Source of the DNA: Candidatus Thorarchaeota archaeon
GTDB taxonomy: Archaea; Asgardarchaeota; Thorarchaeia; Thorarchaeales; Thorarchaeaceae
Reading direction: 5' to 3'
NCBI GenBank assembly: GCA_016840825.1
Contig: JAEORN010000235.1
Span: 1 to 15,389 of the forward strand
DNA: 15,389 bases
Shown: one piece after another, positions 1-7,005 of the stretch
How the letters are laid out: every line of letters starts with the position of its first letter
Position numbering within the stretch: the first letter of the stretch is position 1
Notes under the pieces: model-generated
Databases searched by the model: none
The model's input: the letters and a program-made list of their open reading frames with translations, nothing else
What the model was told of the DNA's origin: nothing
Translations under genes and position numbers: made by a program

Positions 1-1006
1 CATCCTCATATGGAATGAACTCGTAATAGGTAACGTGTGGTGTGAGGTAGACATCAGGTCCTGCTGTTAATTGTGCTCCATGGAATCCCTCGGATCCTCC
101 ATACATCTCCCATATTGTTGCATTTGGTAGCATCTTCTGAATCCATTTCTTGTATGGATCTGTATTAATGCCTGTAGCTACAAAGAGCTTGATGTTGGGA
201 CAAAGACCTGCTACATCAAGAGTCCCGTTTTCGCTAATATTCTCTCTTATCTTTGATTCGTACTTGGTACCAGTATACTCCTTCAAAAGGGCAGGTCCAT
301 ACTGCTCAGATAGTCTTCGAAGGAGAGCCATATTCAATGTGGAGATACCCATGATCGCTGTAGGATTATTCTCGACTAGAAACTTGGCATATTCCCACAT
401 CTTCTCATCCATATCAGTGATATTGTACATCTCAGGTCCTGGTTTCATCAATCGTGCGAATATGGGATTTTGATGCGCAGAATATACGCCAGTTGCATAT
501 CCAACTGGTACTCCATTAATGTGATCCATAACCGCTGGCGCACCAAGAGTTACCATATCCCCTTCGACTAGCTTGGTATTCTCTTGATCTTGACCCATGA
601 ATGCCATAAATGCAAGCATAGAACCTGCAGCTACCATCTTTAGTCCTGCTCTAGTAATTGGCATTCTTTTCGGTCTTCCAGTTGTACCTGAACTCTCTAA
701 ATACCAAACTACATCATCTGCTGTGAGTATCTTTCCTTTTGGATTCTCATAGATCTGGTTCCAGTATTCTTGTATTCCTCTCGAATCCATCAATGGGACT
801 CGATTTCTAAATTCGTCGGGGGAAGAAATTGTGTCAAAACCAAACTGGCGTCCAATGACGGTGTCACTGTTCACCTTAAGGATAGACATCAATGTGGAAT
901 CAGCCATCTCAATGGGATTCTCCATAATCTCTTTGATGAGCTTCTTCCTTCTCTTCACAACGACACCAATTAGCCGTCTCATGATTGACATCTGTTTGCA
1001 CCCCAT
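1..1006 (-). CDS. GH3-family acyl-adenylate/amide synthetase-like protein (partial, C-terminus missing)
   Basis: Reading the minus strand gives an open frame that runs off base 1. It has an adenylate-forming P-loop, SSGTTGRPKRMPIT, at about residues 105-118. It also has a YGGSEG motif at about 302-307, the place of the acyl-adenylate A5-type motif in GH3 proteins, and a YYEFIP segment at about 327-332, which is typical of GH3 enzymes. Known plant GH3 enzymes adenylate an acyl acid and join it to an amino acid; the substrate here cannot be inferred. Three in-frame ATGs are possible (1006, 991, 982). I chose 1006 because AGGGGA lies 5 nt upstream, but 991 has GGGGTG 7 nt upstream and is nearly as good. 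An upstream in-frame TGA closes the frame just before 1006. The gene is single, with no visible partner. Family call is strong; start and substrate are not. Confidence 0.85.
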   Translation of the reverse strand, partial: MGCKQMSIMRRLIGVVVKRRKKLIKEIMENPIEMADSTLMSILKVNSDTVIGRQFGFDTISSPDEFRNRVPLMDSRGIQEYWNQIYENPKGKILTADDVVWYLESSGTTGRPKRMPITRAGLKMVAAGSMLAFMAFMGQDQENTKLVEGDMVTLGAPAVMDHINGVPVGYATGVYSAHQNPIFARLMKPGPEMYNITDMDEKMWEYAKFLVENNPTAIMGISTLNMALLRRLSEQYGPALLKEYTGTKYESKIRENISENGTLDVAGLCPNIKLFVATGINTDPYKKWIQKMLPNATIWEMYGGSEGFHGAQLTAGPDVYLTPHVTYYEFIPYED

Positions 1007-1041
1007 TCAGTCCCCTTGTTTTCCCTGCGCTTGGGGACTGA
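1007..1041 (-). promoter_or_regulatory. 9-bp perfect inverted repeat abutting the GH3-like gene start
   Basis: TCAGTCCCC (1007-1015) and GGGGACTGA (1033-1041) are exact reverse complements separated by 17 nt. One arm touches the ATG at 1006 and contains the purine-rich ribosome-binding stretch. In RNA it could form a hairpin hiding the ribosome site; in DNA it could be an operator. A possible minus-strand TATA-like element lies at about 1064-1071, which would put the RNA start near this repeat. The repeat is seen directly; the regulatory role is inference. Confidence 0.5.
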
Positions 1042-1216
1042 CCAGTGTGGATATTGGGTACAAAGATAATCAAATGTTATTTCAAGCTAATAGAAACAAA
1101 ATCATAATGTTCTATTTGCTACTAAACTATCTATTAGAACAATATAGGATGAAATCGACACTCATAAGCTCGATAGTGGCGAAATCACACCAGGTGAGAT
1201 ATGTGGAGGGAGTATT

Positions 1217-2086
1217 CTATTTTGTTTTGAATCTAACCTTCACAACTACGATATAAAGCACGACAACTATCACTACACCCACTATTGCAAGATCTACCAG
1301 TGATGGTGGGGTTTGCAGATTTAGGTTGCCTGAAAACATGATTAATGGCTCAGATGAATCAAATTCCTCAAGAAGCCAAGTAGCTATCACACCATTCCCG
1401 GATGTCTGTTGGGTCATTCCATCTGTTGGGCCAAAGCTATAACTGGAATAGAGAGATGTATCAGTAATAGTGAATGTGACTACCTCTTTAGTGGGTCCTT
1501 TCCAAGCTGCTCCTGTGCCAACCGCATAGGTAAACATGAAATAACCATCAGCCATATCATTGATTATTCTTCGTGAAACTGATAGGGTTGTGTTTGTTCC
1601 TTCGTAGAATGAGACATTGACAACAGCGTAACTCATGTCTGCTAACCAATCTGCTTCTTCTCCCAATATTGTGTCATTGGAAATTTCTTCTGATGTAAGG
1701 ATGATATAATCCACTTGGGAATCATTCAATAAAATCACAAAATCAGAGTTTGCTGATGATGATGAACTATCCCAGTTTGAAGGGTATGCAAAACCGATCA
1801 AGCTAGAATGTGTCGTATTACTATAGAGAACGAATCTACAACTAATGGTAATATTATGTCTGGCAGTATATACATCTAACAGAGAGGGTTCAATTGTAAT
1901 ATTTACTACGGCTGATGGCATCGTAACGTTTTCATCAACGATGAGGCCATGACTCAGATCTATATTGTTTACAGGGATTGGATTAGCTTGAACTCTCGGT
2001 ATTGATATGATAGAGAAAAGTGATAAGGAAAACAATGCGACGAAAAGCATACACAATAGCCTTGGTTTTGATTTGGACTCCTTCAT
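1217..2086 (-). CDS. Secreted, membrane-anchored surface protein, function unknown
   Basis: A 289-aa protein. The N-terminus has basic residues, then a hydrophobic stretch (about 10-28) and an Ala-x-Ala-like cleavage region near residues 32-35, which reads as a Sec signal peptide. The body is rich in Ser, Thr and Asn and carries about eight N-x-S/T sequons, fitting archaeal N-glycosylation, with a short poly-Ser run in the middle. A single hydrophobic helix (about 266-282) followed by a basic tail (KVRFKTK) should anchor the C-terminus with the bulk outside. I recognise no enzyme motif; a beta-rich adhesion or envelope role is a guess. It is divergent to the acetyltransferase gene and appears monocistronic. 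Start is the ATG at 2086; the leader has no strong Shine-Dalgarno. Confidence 0.8.
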   Translation of the reverse strand: MKESKSKPRLLCMLFVALFSLSLFSIISIPRVQANPIPVNNIDLSHGLIVDENVTMPSAVVNITIEPSLLDVYTARHNITISCRFVLYSNTTHSSLIGFAYPSNWDSSSSSANSDFVILLNDSQVDYIILTSEEISNDTILGEEADWLADMSYAVVNVSFYEGTNTTLSVSRRIINDMADGYFMFTYAVGTGAAWKGPTKEVVTFTITDTSLYSSYSFGPTDGMTQQTSGNGVIATWLLEEFDSSEPLIMFSGNLNLQTPPSLVDLAIVGVVIVVVLYIVVVKVRFKTK

Positions 2087-2172
2087 TCTCTAATTTCCCA
2101 CCACAGGTATTGTATTGCATTTTAGCTTATCAAGACTTTCGTTTTCAGTAAGAATGGCAGAGACCCATCCTC

Positions 2173-2178
2173 TTTTAA
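2173..2178 (+). promoter_or_regulatory. TATA-like box for the GNAT gene
   Basis: TTTTAA is centred about 24-25 nt before the ATG at 2200. Archaeal TATA boxes sit about 25 nt before the RNA start, so the transcript would begin at or next to the ATG, that is, leaderless. No Shine-Dalgarno precedes that ATG, in agreement with this. Confidence 0.4.
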
Positions 2179-2199
2179 TGGACTCAAGAATTGTCACTT

Positions 2200-3153
2200 A
2201 TGCTTCAACTCGAGATTCACTCCCGTGGCACATTCGATGTCGATGAACTTTCTGAATTCACCCTCAAAGCCTACTCGGATTTGTCGATACCATTCAGGTA
2301 TGGCTCAACATTGACTGAGATAAGAGAATTCTTCAATCACGAAAATAATTGCCCTGATTTCATAGTGATAGCAAAAGAGAATGAGGAGATACGAGGGTGG
2401 GCAGCTCTCTATCATTGGACTAAGTCTATGACGTATCTCTTGAGTTGGCATCCTTTAGTGAATCCCTTTGAATCCACTATCGGAATTAGGCTTCTATCCG
2501 AGTGCATCAAATATACCAAATCCACTGGGAGAAATAGGATGGAGGTCTTTCTAATGAATCTGACAGATGAACATCGAGAATATGCTTCCAAATGTGGTGA
2601 CCAGTACTATGGTCCTTCTGGAATGATACGGGGCTTCGAATGGGTGTATATGGAAGCGGATTTGACCGACCTTAATTTTGAAATCCGAGATGCTCCGCCA
2701 ACGATGACTTTTCGTCCCCTGGTTGATATCTCAAATGATGCTCTATGGTCAAGCTATGACCATGCTTTCTCAACTAGTGGAGATAGACGGTATCTTGATC
2801 AAACTCTTTCCCAAAGAAGGGAGAATTTTGAATCCTTTTTTAATAGAAAGGTCCCAATGGAAGAAACCGCGTCTCTTGTTCTGTATGATGGTGATACAGT
2901 AGTTGGATTTGTAAAGATTGATCTTATCGATGAAGGAACATACGTGCATGGTGTGGCAGTTATACCCGAGTATAGAAACCAAGGATTCGGCAAATTCATC
3001 CTTGGAACAAGCATGCAACAAGCGGCAAACAACGGTAGAAACAAGATGATTCTGGAAGTGGATATAGATAACAAGACCGCCATTGCATTATACAAAAGTT
3101 TGGGCTTTAAAATAATAAAAGGTTCAATAAGCTACATCTGGAAGAGAGATTAG
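2200..3153 (+). CDS. Tandem GNAT-fold N-acetyltransferase
   Basis: A 317-aa protein from the ATG at 2200; a TTG at 2191 would add three residues. The C-terminal third shows a clear GNAT core: VAVIPEYRNQGFGKFIL (about 252-268) is the acetyl-CoA pyrophosphate-binding motif A, followed by an LEVDIDNKTAIALYKSLGF segment, the usual motif B region. The N-terminal half has a similar strand/helix pattern (about 1-155) without a clean motif A, so this looks like a double-GNAT protein with one degenerate copy, as in the MshD-type architecture. It should transfer an acetyl group from acetyl-CoA to an amine; the acceptor is unknown. It is convergent with the small minus-strand gene, only 9 bp apart. Family call firm, substrate unknown. 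Confidence 0.85.
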   Translation: MLQLEIHSRGTFDVDELSEFTLKAYSDLSIPFRYGSTLTEIREFFNHENNCPDFIVIAKENEEIRGWAALYHWTKSMTYLLSWHPLVNPFESTIGIRLLSECIKYTKSTGRNRMEVFLMNLTDEHREYASKCGDQYYGPSGMIRGFEWVYMEADLTDLNFEIRDAPPTMTFRPLVDISNDALWSSYDHAFSTSGDRRYLDQTLSQRRENFESFFNRKVPMEETASLVLYDGDTVVGFVKIDLIDEGTYVHGVAVIPEYRNQGFGKFILGTSMQQAANNGRNKMILEVDIDNKTAIALYKSLGFKIIKGSISYIWKRD

Positions 3154-3162
3154 GCTAAGCTA

Positions 3163-3414
3163 TTACATTTCTGGTGATTCATCTTTTGAATCAACGAATT
3201 TCGCGAGGACCTCTCTTAATCTTTCCTTAAAGCCCTGTCCATCTTCATCCAACCTTTTTCGAATGAGCTTCCATGTTGCTGCTTGATTGGGATAGTCAAC
3301 ACTTAACCAGAAATGGAGTTCCTCATCTATTGCATTCTGATTCTTTTTTGTTACCACTACTCCAAGTTCATCAAATAATTCTATCATCCTGGAATTCTTA
3401 AAATACCGCACCAT
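3163..3414 (-). CDS. Small hypothetical protein, mostly helical
   Basis: About 83 aa, from the ATG at 3414; a GTG at 3423 adds three residues. The protein is charged and predicted mainly helical, with a Trp-containing centre (FWLSVDYPNQAATW) and a Lys/Arg/Glu-rich C-terminal helix. It has no membrane segment, cysteine pair or motif I recognise. A plausible minus-strand TATA box lies at 3457-3467, giving a short leader. It stands alone between two plus-strand genes. Existence is supported by an open frame of plausible composition and a promoter-like element; function is unknown. Confidence 0.55.
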   Translation of the reverse strand: MVRYFKNSRMIELFDELGVVVTKKNQNAIDEELHFWLSVDYPNQAATWKLIRKRLDEDGQGFKERLREVLAKFVDSKDESPEM

Positions 3415-3456
3415 AGAGATCACGTGATTAAGTCTGGAATTTCGAATTCAATTTTC

Positions 3457-3467
3457 TATAATATATT
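3457..3467 (-). promoter_or_regulatory. TATA-box-like element for the small minus-strand gene
   Basis: An AT-only stretch (TATAATATATT on the plus strand) lies about 43-53 nt upstream of the ATG at 3414. It would place the RNA start about 20-25 nt before that ATG. No Shine-Dalgarno is seen. Position and composition only. Confidence 0.35.
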
Positions 3468-3639
3468 TACTGTTGTTTCACAATCACCAAATAAGGCACA
3501 TTACTCATAGTATAGGTAGTGTAGGTGGATAGTCTTGGAACACCTAGGACTGGTATGTGTGAAATTCAATACAAGTAGATTCATATCAAATCCAAGAGAA
3601 CCATACTCGTGATAGGAAGTGGGAATCAAGATTAGAGAG

Positions 3640-4101
3640 ATGGATACTGACCTCATCCTAGTATCTGGCATTCAAATAATGAAGGGTTTTCTGTATGTGA
3701 TGAGCGCTCTAGTAATTCCCTTCTTCTGGATTTCAGGTGGTGCACCACTATTGGAATCTGTATCACATAATGTAGCTATTCAGGTGGTATGGGGTGTTGT
3801 GGAGATCGTGTCCTGTATTTTTGCTTTGATTCCGAGGAGAAATTCCCACATAGTTCTCACAGTAGTAATTCTCCTCCCAGGTATTGGTCTTCTATTCACA
3901 ATGTCACTTGCAACTCTCTATTGGCTTGCGCTTTACGGGATATTGGGATTGTCGCTATTCTACAGTCTCGGTTTGTTTGCTACTCCCTTTCTTGCATTAT
4001 CATCATCGCTGTACTTCTATGTCATTGTGTTTCTAGGAATAGTTGAGGTTCTTCTCCTATGGCATTATTTTCAACCAGATGCTTCATCTTTGAATAGATG
4101 A
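3640..4101 (+). CDS. Small polytopic membrane protein, function unknown
   Basis: A strongly hydrophobic protein of about 153 aa with four to five likely membrane helices, roughly residues 7-32, 46-66, 72-92, 94-112 and 122-143. A short Arg-rich loop (PRRNSH) sits between helices two and three. I recognise no family. I chose the ATG at 3640; a GTG at 3619 in the same frame would add seven residues (GIKIREM follows), and neither has a good Shine-Dalgarno. A weak TATA-like TCATATCAAA at 3581-3590 could drive it. It is separated from the large operon downstream by a 244-bp gap, so it is probably its own unit. Confidence 0.65.
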   Translation: MDTDLILVSGIQIMKGFLYVMSALVIPFFWISGGAPLLESVSHNVAIQVVWGVVEIVSCIFALIPRRNSHIVLTVVILLPGIGLLFTMSLATLYWLALYGILGLSLFYSLGLFATPFLALSSSLYFYVIVFLGIVEVLLLWHYFQPDASSLNR

Positions 4102-4116
4102 TTCTGAAAATAATGC
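4062..4116 (+). repeat. 12-bp perfect inverted repeat at the 3' end of the membrane gene, with inner hairpin
   Basis: GCATTATTTTCA (4062-4073) and TGAAAATAATGC (4105-4116) are exact reverse complements flanking the stop codon. Inside the loop a second small hairpin, AGATG-CTT-CATCT, spans 4077-4089. No poly-T tract follows, so it does not look like a standard archaeal oligo-T terminator. It may be a 3'-end RNA structure or a protein site. Confidence 0.5.
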
Positions 4117-4230
4117 ATAGAATTATGAAAGTCCATCCTTCTGTTGCACATCCTGCCGCATAATTATTATGAATACTTATAGAACGATTATTCAAACTAA
4201 AGATGGGGAACTATGAAAGTCGATTTCAAT

Positions 4231-4260
4231 CTATAAGAGTCTATAATACTCTATAATATC
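4231..4260 (+). promoter_or_regulatory. Three CTATAA repeats in exact 10-bp phase upstream of the large operon
   Basis: CTATAAGAGT, CTATAATACT and CTATAATATC follow one another without spacing. The middle part also forms an imperfect dyad, AGAGT to ACTCT around a TATA core. TCAATCT flanks the block on both sides. The 10-bp spacing puts every copy on the same face of the helix, which suits a cooperative DNA-binding protein or overlapping TATA boxes. It lies about 85-115 bp before the first operon gene. The role is inferred. Confidence 0.45.
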
Positions 4261-4306
4261 AATCTGAGTACTAATAGAGAATCTACAATTCGCGCCATAA
4301 TTTGAA

Positions 4307-4313
4307 CTTATAC
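4307..4313 (+). promoter_or_regulatory. Possible TATA box of the large operon
   Basis: An AACTTATAC-type element lies 33-39 nt before the ATG at 4346. It would give an RNA start near 4335 and a leader of about ten nucleotides. The only ribosome-site-like sequence is a weak GGGTG at 4333-4337, which lies about where RNA would begin. This is a modest match. Confidence 0.35.
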
Positions 4314-4345
4314 TTTGCACCTAGGTTGGATAGGGTGCTAAGACG

Positions 4346-5059
4346 ATGTCGAAGAATTTCGAGGCAGGATTGTCACGTCAATACGAAACCGCCAACCACA
4401 AGCACGCCATTGATGTGACAGTCTATCTTCAAATGATGTTTGAGAGCACTGATCGTCATATCGAGAAGGCAATCTTGACTGACAGTAGAACATTGGTGCT
4501 ACAAATAGGAATGAGAAGTGAGATTCTCTCACCTTTCCCTAAGTATAACGAGAATTTCACTGGGAATTTCAATCAGTGTGACATTGTGGGGCTTGTTCCT
4601 CTTGTTGCATTGATGGTTGAACAGAAGGATAAGATGGTAGCAGCTTCTGCAATAGAACGAGACGAAGCAACTCGTGTCATCCTTGTATTTGAGGATGAAG
4701 ATATCCATCTTCTGGCAAGGAAAGTTTGGAGATTCATGGATCGATGGGAAAAATGGATCAAAGTGCTGTTGGGTGTTCTTGAGAAGGACATTCCCTATGA
4801 AATTGATTGGCGAGAATTCCTAGCTGGAGAATCTGGTTTTGTTACAATGGATTGGTACAAGCCGCTAGACTTGGAAACAAGAACAGGCGCACTCCACCGA
4901 GTGAAACTTGCATCTATTGCCTTGCTACAGTCAGTGCTCAGTAAGACATTCCTTGAGAATTACATGATTCAAGAATTAACTAGTTGGCTGAATGCGCTTG
5001 AACCACAAGTCGAGGTCATGAGTGCGTATCCATCAATGGTGTCGGAGGAGATTACATGA
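4346..5059 (+). CDS. Hypothetical protein, first gene of the DNA-processing operon
   Basis: A 237-aa soluble protein I do not recognise. The N-terminal part (1-105) looks alpha/beta and includes a hydrophobic stretch IVGLVPLVALMV near residues 80-91 that is too short and too mixed for a clear membrane helix. A central segment has an acidic EDEDIH run (about 115-120), followed by an aromatic helix with several Trp residues (about 124-140). The C-terminal part is helical with Leu-rich periodicity. There is no Walker motif, cysteine cluster or obvious nuclease signature. The stop overlaps the next start as ATGA, so the two are translationally coupled, which supports a common role. Start ATG 4346 follows a promoter-like region. 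Confidence 0.7.
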   Translation: MSKNFEAGLSRQYETANHKHAIDVTVYLQMMFESTDRHIEKAILTDSRTLVLQIGMRSEILSPFPKYNENFTGNFNQCDIVGLVPLVALMVEQKDKMVAASAIERDEATRVILVFEDEDIHLLARKVWRFMDRWEKWIKVLLGVLEKDIPYEIDWREFLAGESGFVTMDWYKPLDLETRTGALHRVKLASIALLQSVLSKTFLENYMIQELTSWLNALEPQVEVMSAYPSMVSEEIT

Positions 5060-5514
5060 ATATGGTCCTTGACATGAACAATAGAGCAATGCCTCCAACT
5101 GAACAAATGATTGATTATACCTGGCTTGGTGGGGCAATAGCTGGACTCAAAGTTCTCCAGCTTAGAGACCCCGAATGGAGCTGGGCTCCTTTCATTATCG
5201 ATATCATTGAAGCTGTTGAGTTCGTTGGTGATGTTGAAGAGATTCAACCTGGAGAAGAACCTAGCATGGGTTCAGGTCTTGACTCACTTGGCGGTTACGT
5301 GAGTATTGTGGGGAACCTACGGAAAAATGGATTATATTTTCCAATCGAAGGGGAAGATGCACAGAAGATACAGAACAGACTAGCCGGCATCCTAGCAGGA
5401 TACACGAATGGTTGGATGCTCATACCTCGAAATGAACTGCACTCTTTCTATCGATTAGTACCACTGAGAGGACCATTGGAAAATCAACTAAAGGAGGAAT
5501 TACATTATGACTGA
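5056..5514 (+). CDS. Hypothetical protein, second gene of the operon
   Basis: A 152-aa soluble protein, unrecognised. It is acidic, with a Trp-rich segment (DPEWSWAPF, about 39-47), a Gly-rich loop around residues 72-80, and a C-terminal alpha/beta part containing IPRNELHSFYRLVPL. It has no cysteine pair or nucleotide-binding motif. The start is well supported: GGAGGAG at 5044-5050 precedes ATG 5056, which overlaps the previous stop by 4 bp. Its own stop overlaps the RadA-like start by 8 bp, so it is made together with that recombinase and may be a partner of it. Function unknown. Confidence 0.7.
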   Translation: MNMVLDMNNRAMPPTEQMIDYTWLGGAIAGLKVLQLRDPEWSWAPFIIDIIEAVEFVGDVEEIQPGEEPSMGSGLDSLGGYVSIVGNLRKNGLYFPIEGEDAQKIQNRLAGILAGYTNGWMLIPRNELHSFYRLVPLRGPLENQLKEELHYD

Positions 5515-6565
5515 GCTAGAAGCAGTAAGTGGCGTAGGACCAGCAGCTGCAAAGAAACTTCGTGAAGTTTATGTAACCACTGCAGAGCTGTTGGCTGTTC
5601 AGAATCCTGTAGAATTGCAGGAAAAGACAAAGCTCGGGGAAGGAACGGTTGTAAAACTGATTCGAAACGCAAGAATTCTACTTGGCAAATTTGGTTTCAA
5701 ATCAGGACTTGAAGTGGAGCAAGAGATGGAAACCAAACCTCGTCTGAAATCTGGACTTCCCAAGCTAGATGAAGCATTGCTTGGCGGAATTGAAGAGGGA
5801 TCAATAATTGAATTCTATGGCCCTGCTAGAGGAGGGAAGACCCAGTGGTGCTCCTACTTCGCTGTGAGATCTCAACTACCTCAAGAGGAAGGCGGATTCG
5901 GTGGACGAGTTCTGTGGTTGGACAGTGAATCATCATTCAAGCCATGGGTAGTTAGGGCAAACGCGTTAAGATGGGGATTGGACCCCGCTGTAGCTTTGGG
6001 TAACATTGGTCATGCGGAGATTATCCTATCTGGACAAATCACAGAGATATTTGAAACGATTCCCCAGTTGTGTGCAGAGCAGAACTACAAGTTCGTGATT
6101 CTAGATTCATTCACTGGGCTCTTCAGAGCTGAGTACACTGGTCTTGACCAACTCAAGCTCAGACAGCAGGACATGAATAATATTCTCAATCAGATGCGAA
6201 GGACTGCGGCTGCCACCGGTGCAGTTTTTGCATACACAAATCAGGTTATGGCAAACATAAGTTCGTACGGTGGGAATCCGAATGCCCCTGTCGGAGGGCA
6301 TGTTCTCTCTCATGCAAGTGACTATAGATTCTACGTTCGCAGGATAAAGGATGATGAGCGAAGAATCACCCTCCAGGACAACGCAGGAGTTCCTGAATTT
6401 GATGTGTCATTGAAGATTGGTTGGGGCGGGTTCTATGAGGATGCAAAATCAAAGAAGGACATTGAATCTGATATCCTCAATAAATTAGGTAAAACAAAGG
6501 ACTCTGGCTTTGAAGAAGCAAAGGCTGAGGTAGAGGAGGATCCAATGGAGGCGGAAGCGGTTTGA
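5507..6565 (+). CDS. RadA/RecA-family recombinase ATPase (divergent)
   Basis: A 352-aa protein with full RadA architecture. Residues 1-57 form a helix-hairpin-helix DNA-binding domain (GVGPAAAKKLRE). The RecA core follows: Walker A GPARGGKT at 105-112, catalytic Glu in LDSESSF at about 141, Walker B FVILD at 196-200 followed by an FRAEY signature (206-210), and a DNA-binding loop 2 region TNQVMANISSYGGNPNAPVG (244-263) then GGH. RadA proteins form ATP-dependent filaments on single-stranded DNA and exchange strands. Oddities: the subunit-interface FxxA motif reads FKSG (64-67), and the DTEGTF box reads DSESSF. The C-terminus has an extra acidic tail (about 312-352). It may be a paralogue rather than the housekeeping RadA; this window cannot decide. 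AAGGAGG at 5491-5497 precedes the ATG. Confidence 0.9.
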   Translation: MTELEAVSGVGPAAAKKLREVYVTTAELLAVQNPVELQEKTKLGEGTVVKLIRNARILLGKFGFKSGLEVEQEMETKPRLKSGLPKLDEALLGGIEEGSIIEFYGPARGGKTQWCSYFAVRSQLPQEEGGFGGRVLWLDSESSFKPWVVRANALRWGLDPAVALGNIGHAEIILSGQITEIFETIPQLCAEQNYKFVILDSFTGLFRAEYTGLDQLKLRQQDMNNILNQMRRTAAATGAVFAYTNQVMANISSYGGNPNAPVGGHVLSHASDYRFYVRRIKDDERRITLQDNAGVPEFDVSLKIGWGGFYEDAKSKKDIESDILNKLGKTKDSGFEEAKAEVEEDPMEAEAV

Positions 6566-7005
6566 AGACCCGGGGTATGTTCCGAATCTATCAATGTAGA
6601 AGATGCAAGAACGTAGGATTTGCTCCAGTGGAAAAAGAAGAGGATGAAGCCCGATGCAGTCTATGCAATGGACTGATATTGCATGAACGTGGTACGCTAT
6701 ACGCAGCCACGATTGATGAAGCCAGAGAGATCATGACAGATCTTGTGGTAACAACACGATTGAGCTCAAAGAAAGTAGGCACAACACGAGGAATTGGGCT
6801 AAAGAAACGAGTGTTCAATATTGTTGAAGCAATTATCGAGATCAATCGAGGTCGACCTGCCTCGATGGAGCAAGTTCTAAGAGAATGCAGTGAGGCTGGG
6901 ATAGATCTTGGCAGAGCGACTCACTTCGTCGGGCAGTTGAAGAGCGAAGGATTGCTTGCAGAGCTTGCTGGTGGTCTCGTTGTGAATGAAGGAGGGAGTT
7001 TCTAA
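6562..7005 (+). CDS. Zinc-ribbon plus winged-helix DNA-binding protein
   Basis: A 147-aa protein. The N-terminus has a four-cysteine zinc ribbon, CRRC (12-15) and CSLC (32-35). A short linker with the pattern ATIDEAREIM follows, then a basic segment (KKVGTTRGIGLKKR). Residues about 83-145 read as a winged helix: two helices around ATHFVGQLKSEGLL, then a small beta hairpin ending GGLVVNEGG. The ribbon-plus-DEARE pattern recalls a small archaeal zinc-ribbon family (DUF5817-like in haloarchaea), from memory only. It could recruit DNA to the RadA-like protein or regulate the operon. I chose TTG 6562, overlapping the previous TGA by 4 bp with GGAGG at 6547-6551; ATG 6577 is the alternative. Confidence 0.75.
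   Translation: MKTRGMFRIYQCRRCKNVGFAPVEKEEDEARCSLCNGLILHERGTLYAATIDEAREIMTDLVVTTRLSSKKVGTTRGIGLKKRVFNIVEAIIEINRGRPASMEQVLRECSEAGIDLGRATHFVGQLKSEGLLAELAGGLVVNEGGSF

Noticed and set aside
1087..1141. Inverted repeats CTAATAGA/TCTATTAG and TGTTCTA/TAGAACA
   Set aside because: Short arms in very AT-rich DNA with long loops; expected by chance often enough that no role can be claimed.
831..1256. Plus-strand open frame of about 140 codons overlapping the GH3-like gene start and the intergenic gap
   Set aside because: It is antisense to the well-supported GH3 coding region, has no family resemblance and runs through a promoter-like gap into the surface-protein gene.
2770..3095. Minus-strand open frames inside the GNAT gene
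   Set aside because: Shadows of the acetyltransferase coding sequence, without plausible composition or ribosome sites.
4159..4171. Palindrome CATAAT-T-ATTATG
   Set aside because: Only six AT-rich pairs; weaker than the phased repeats next to it and not tied to a gene.
5507..6565. RadB rather than RadA
   Set aside because: RadB lacks the N-terminal helix-hairpin-helix domain, which is clearly present here, and the length fits RadA.
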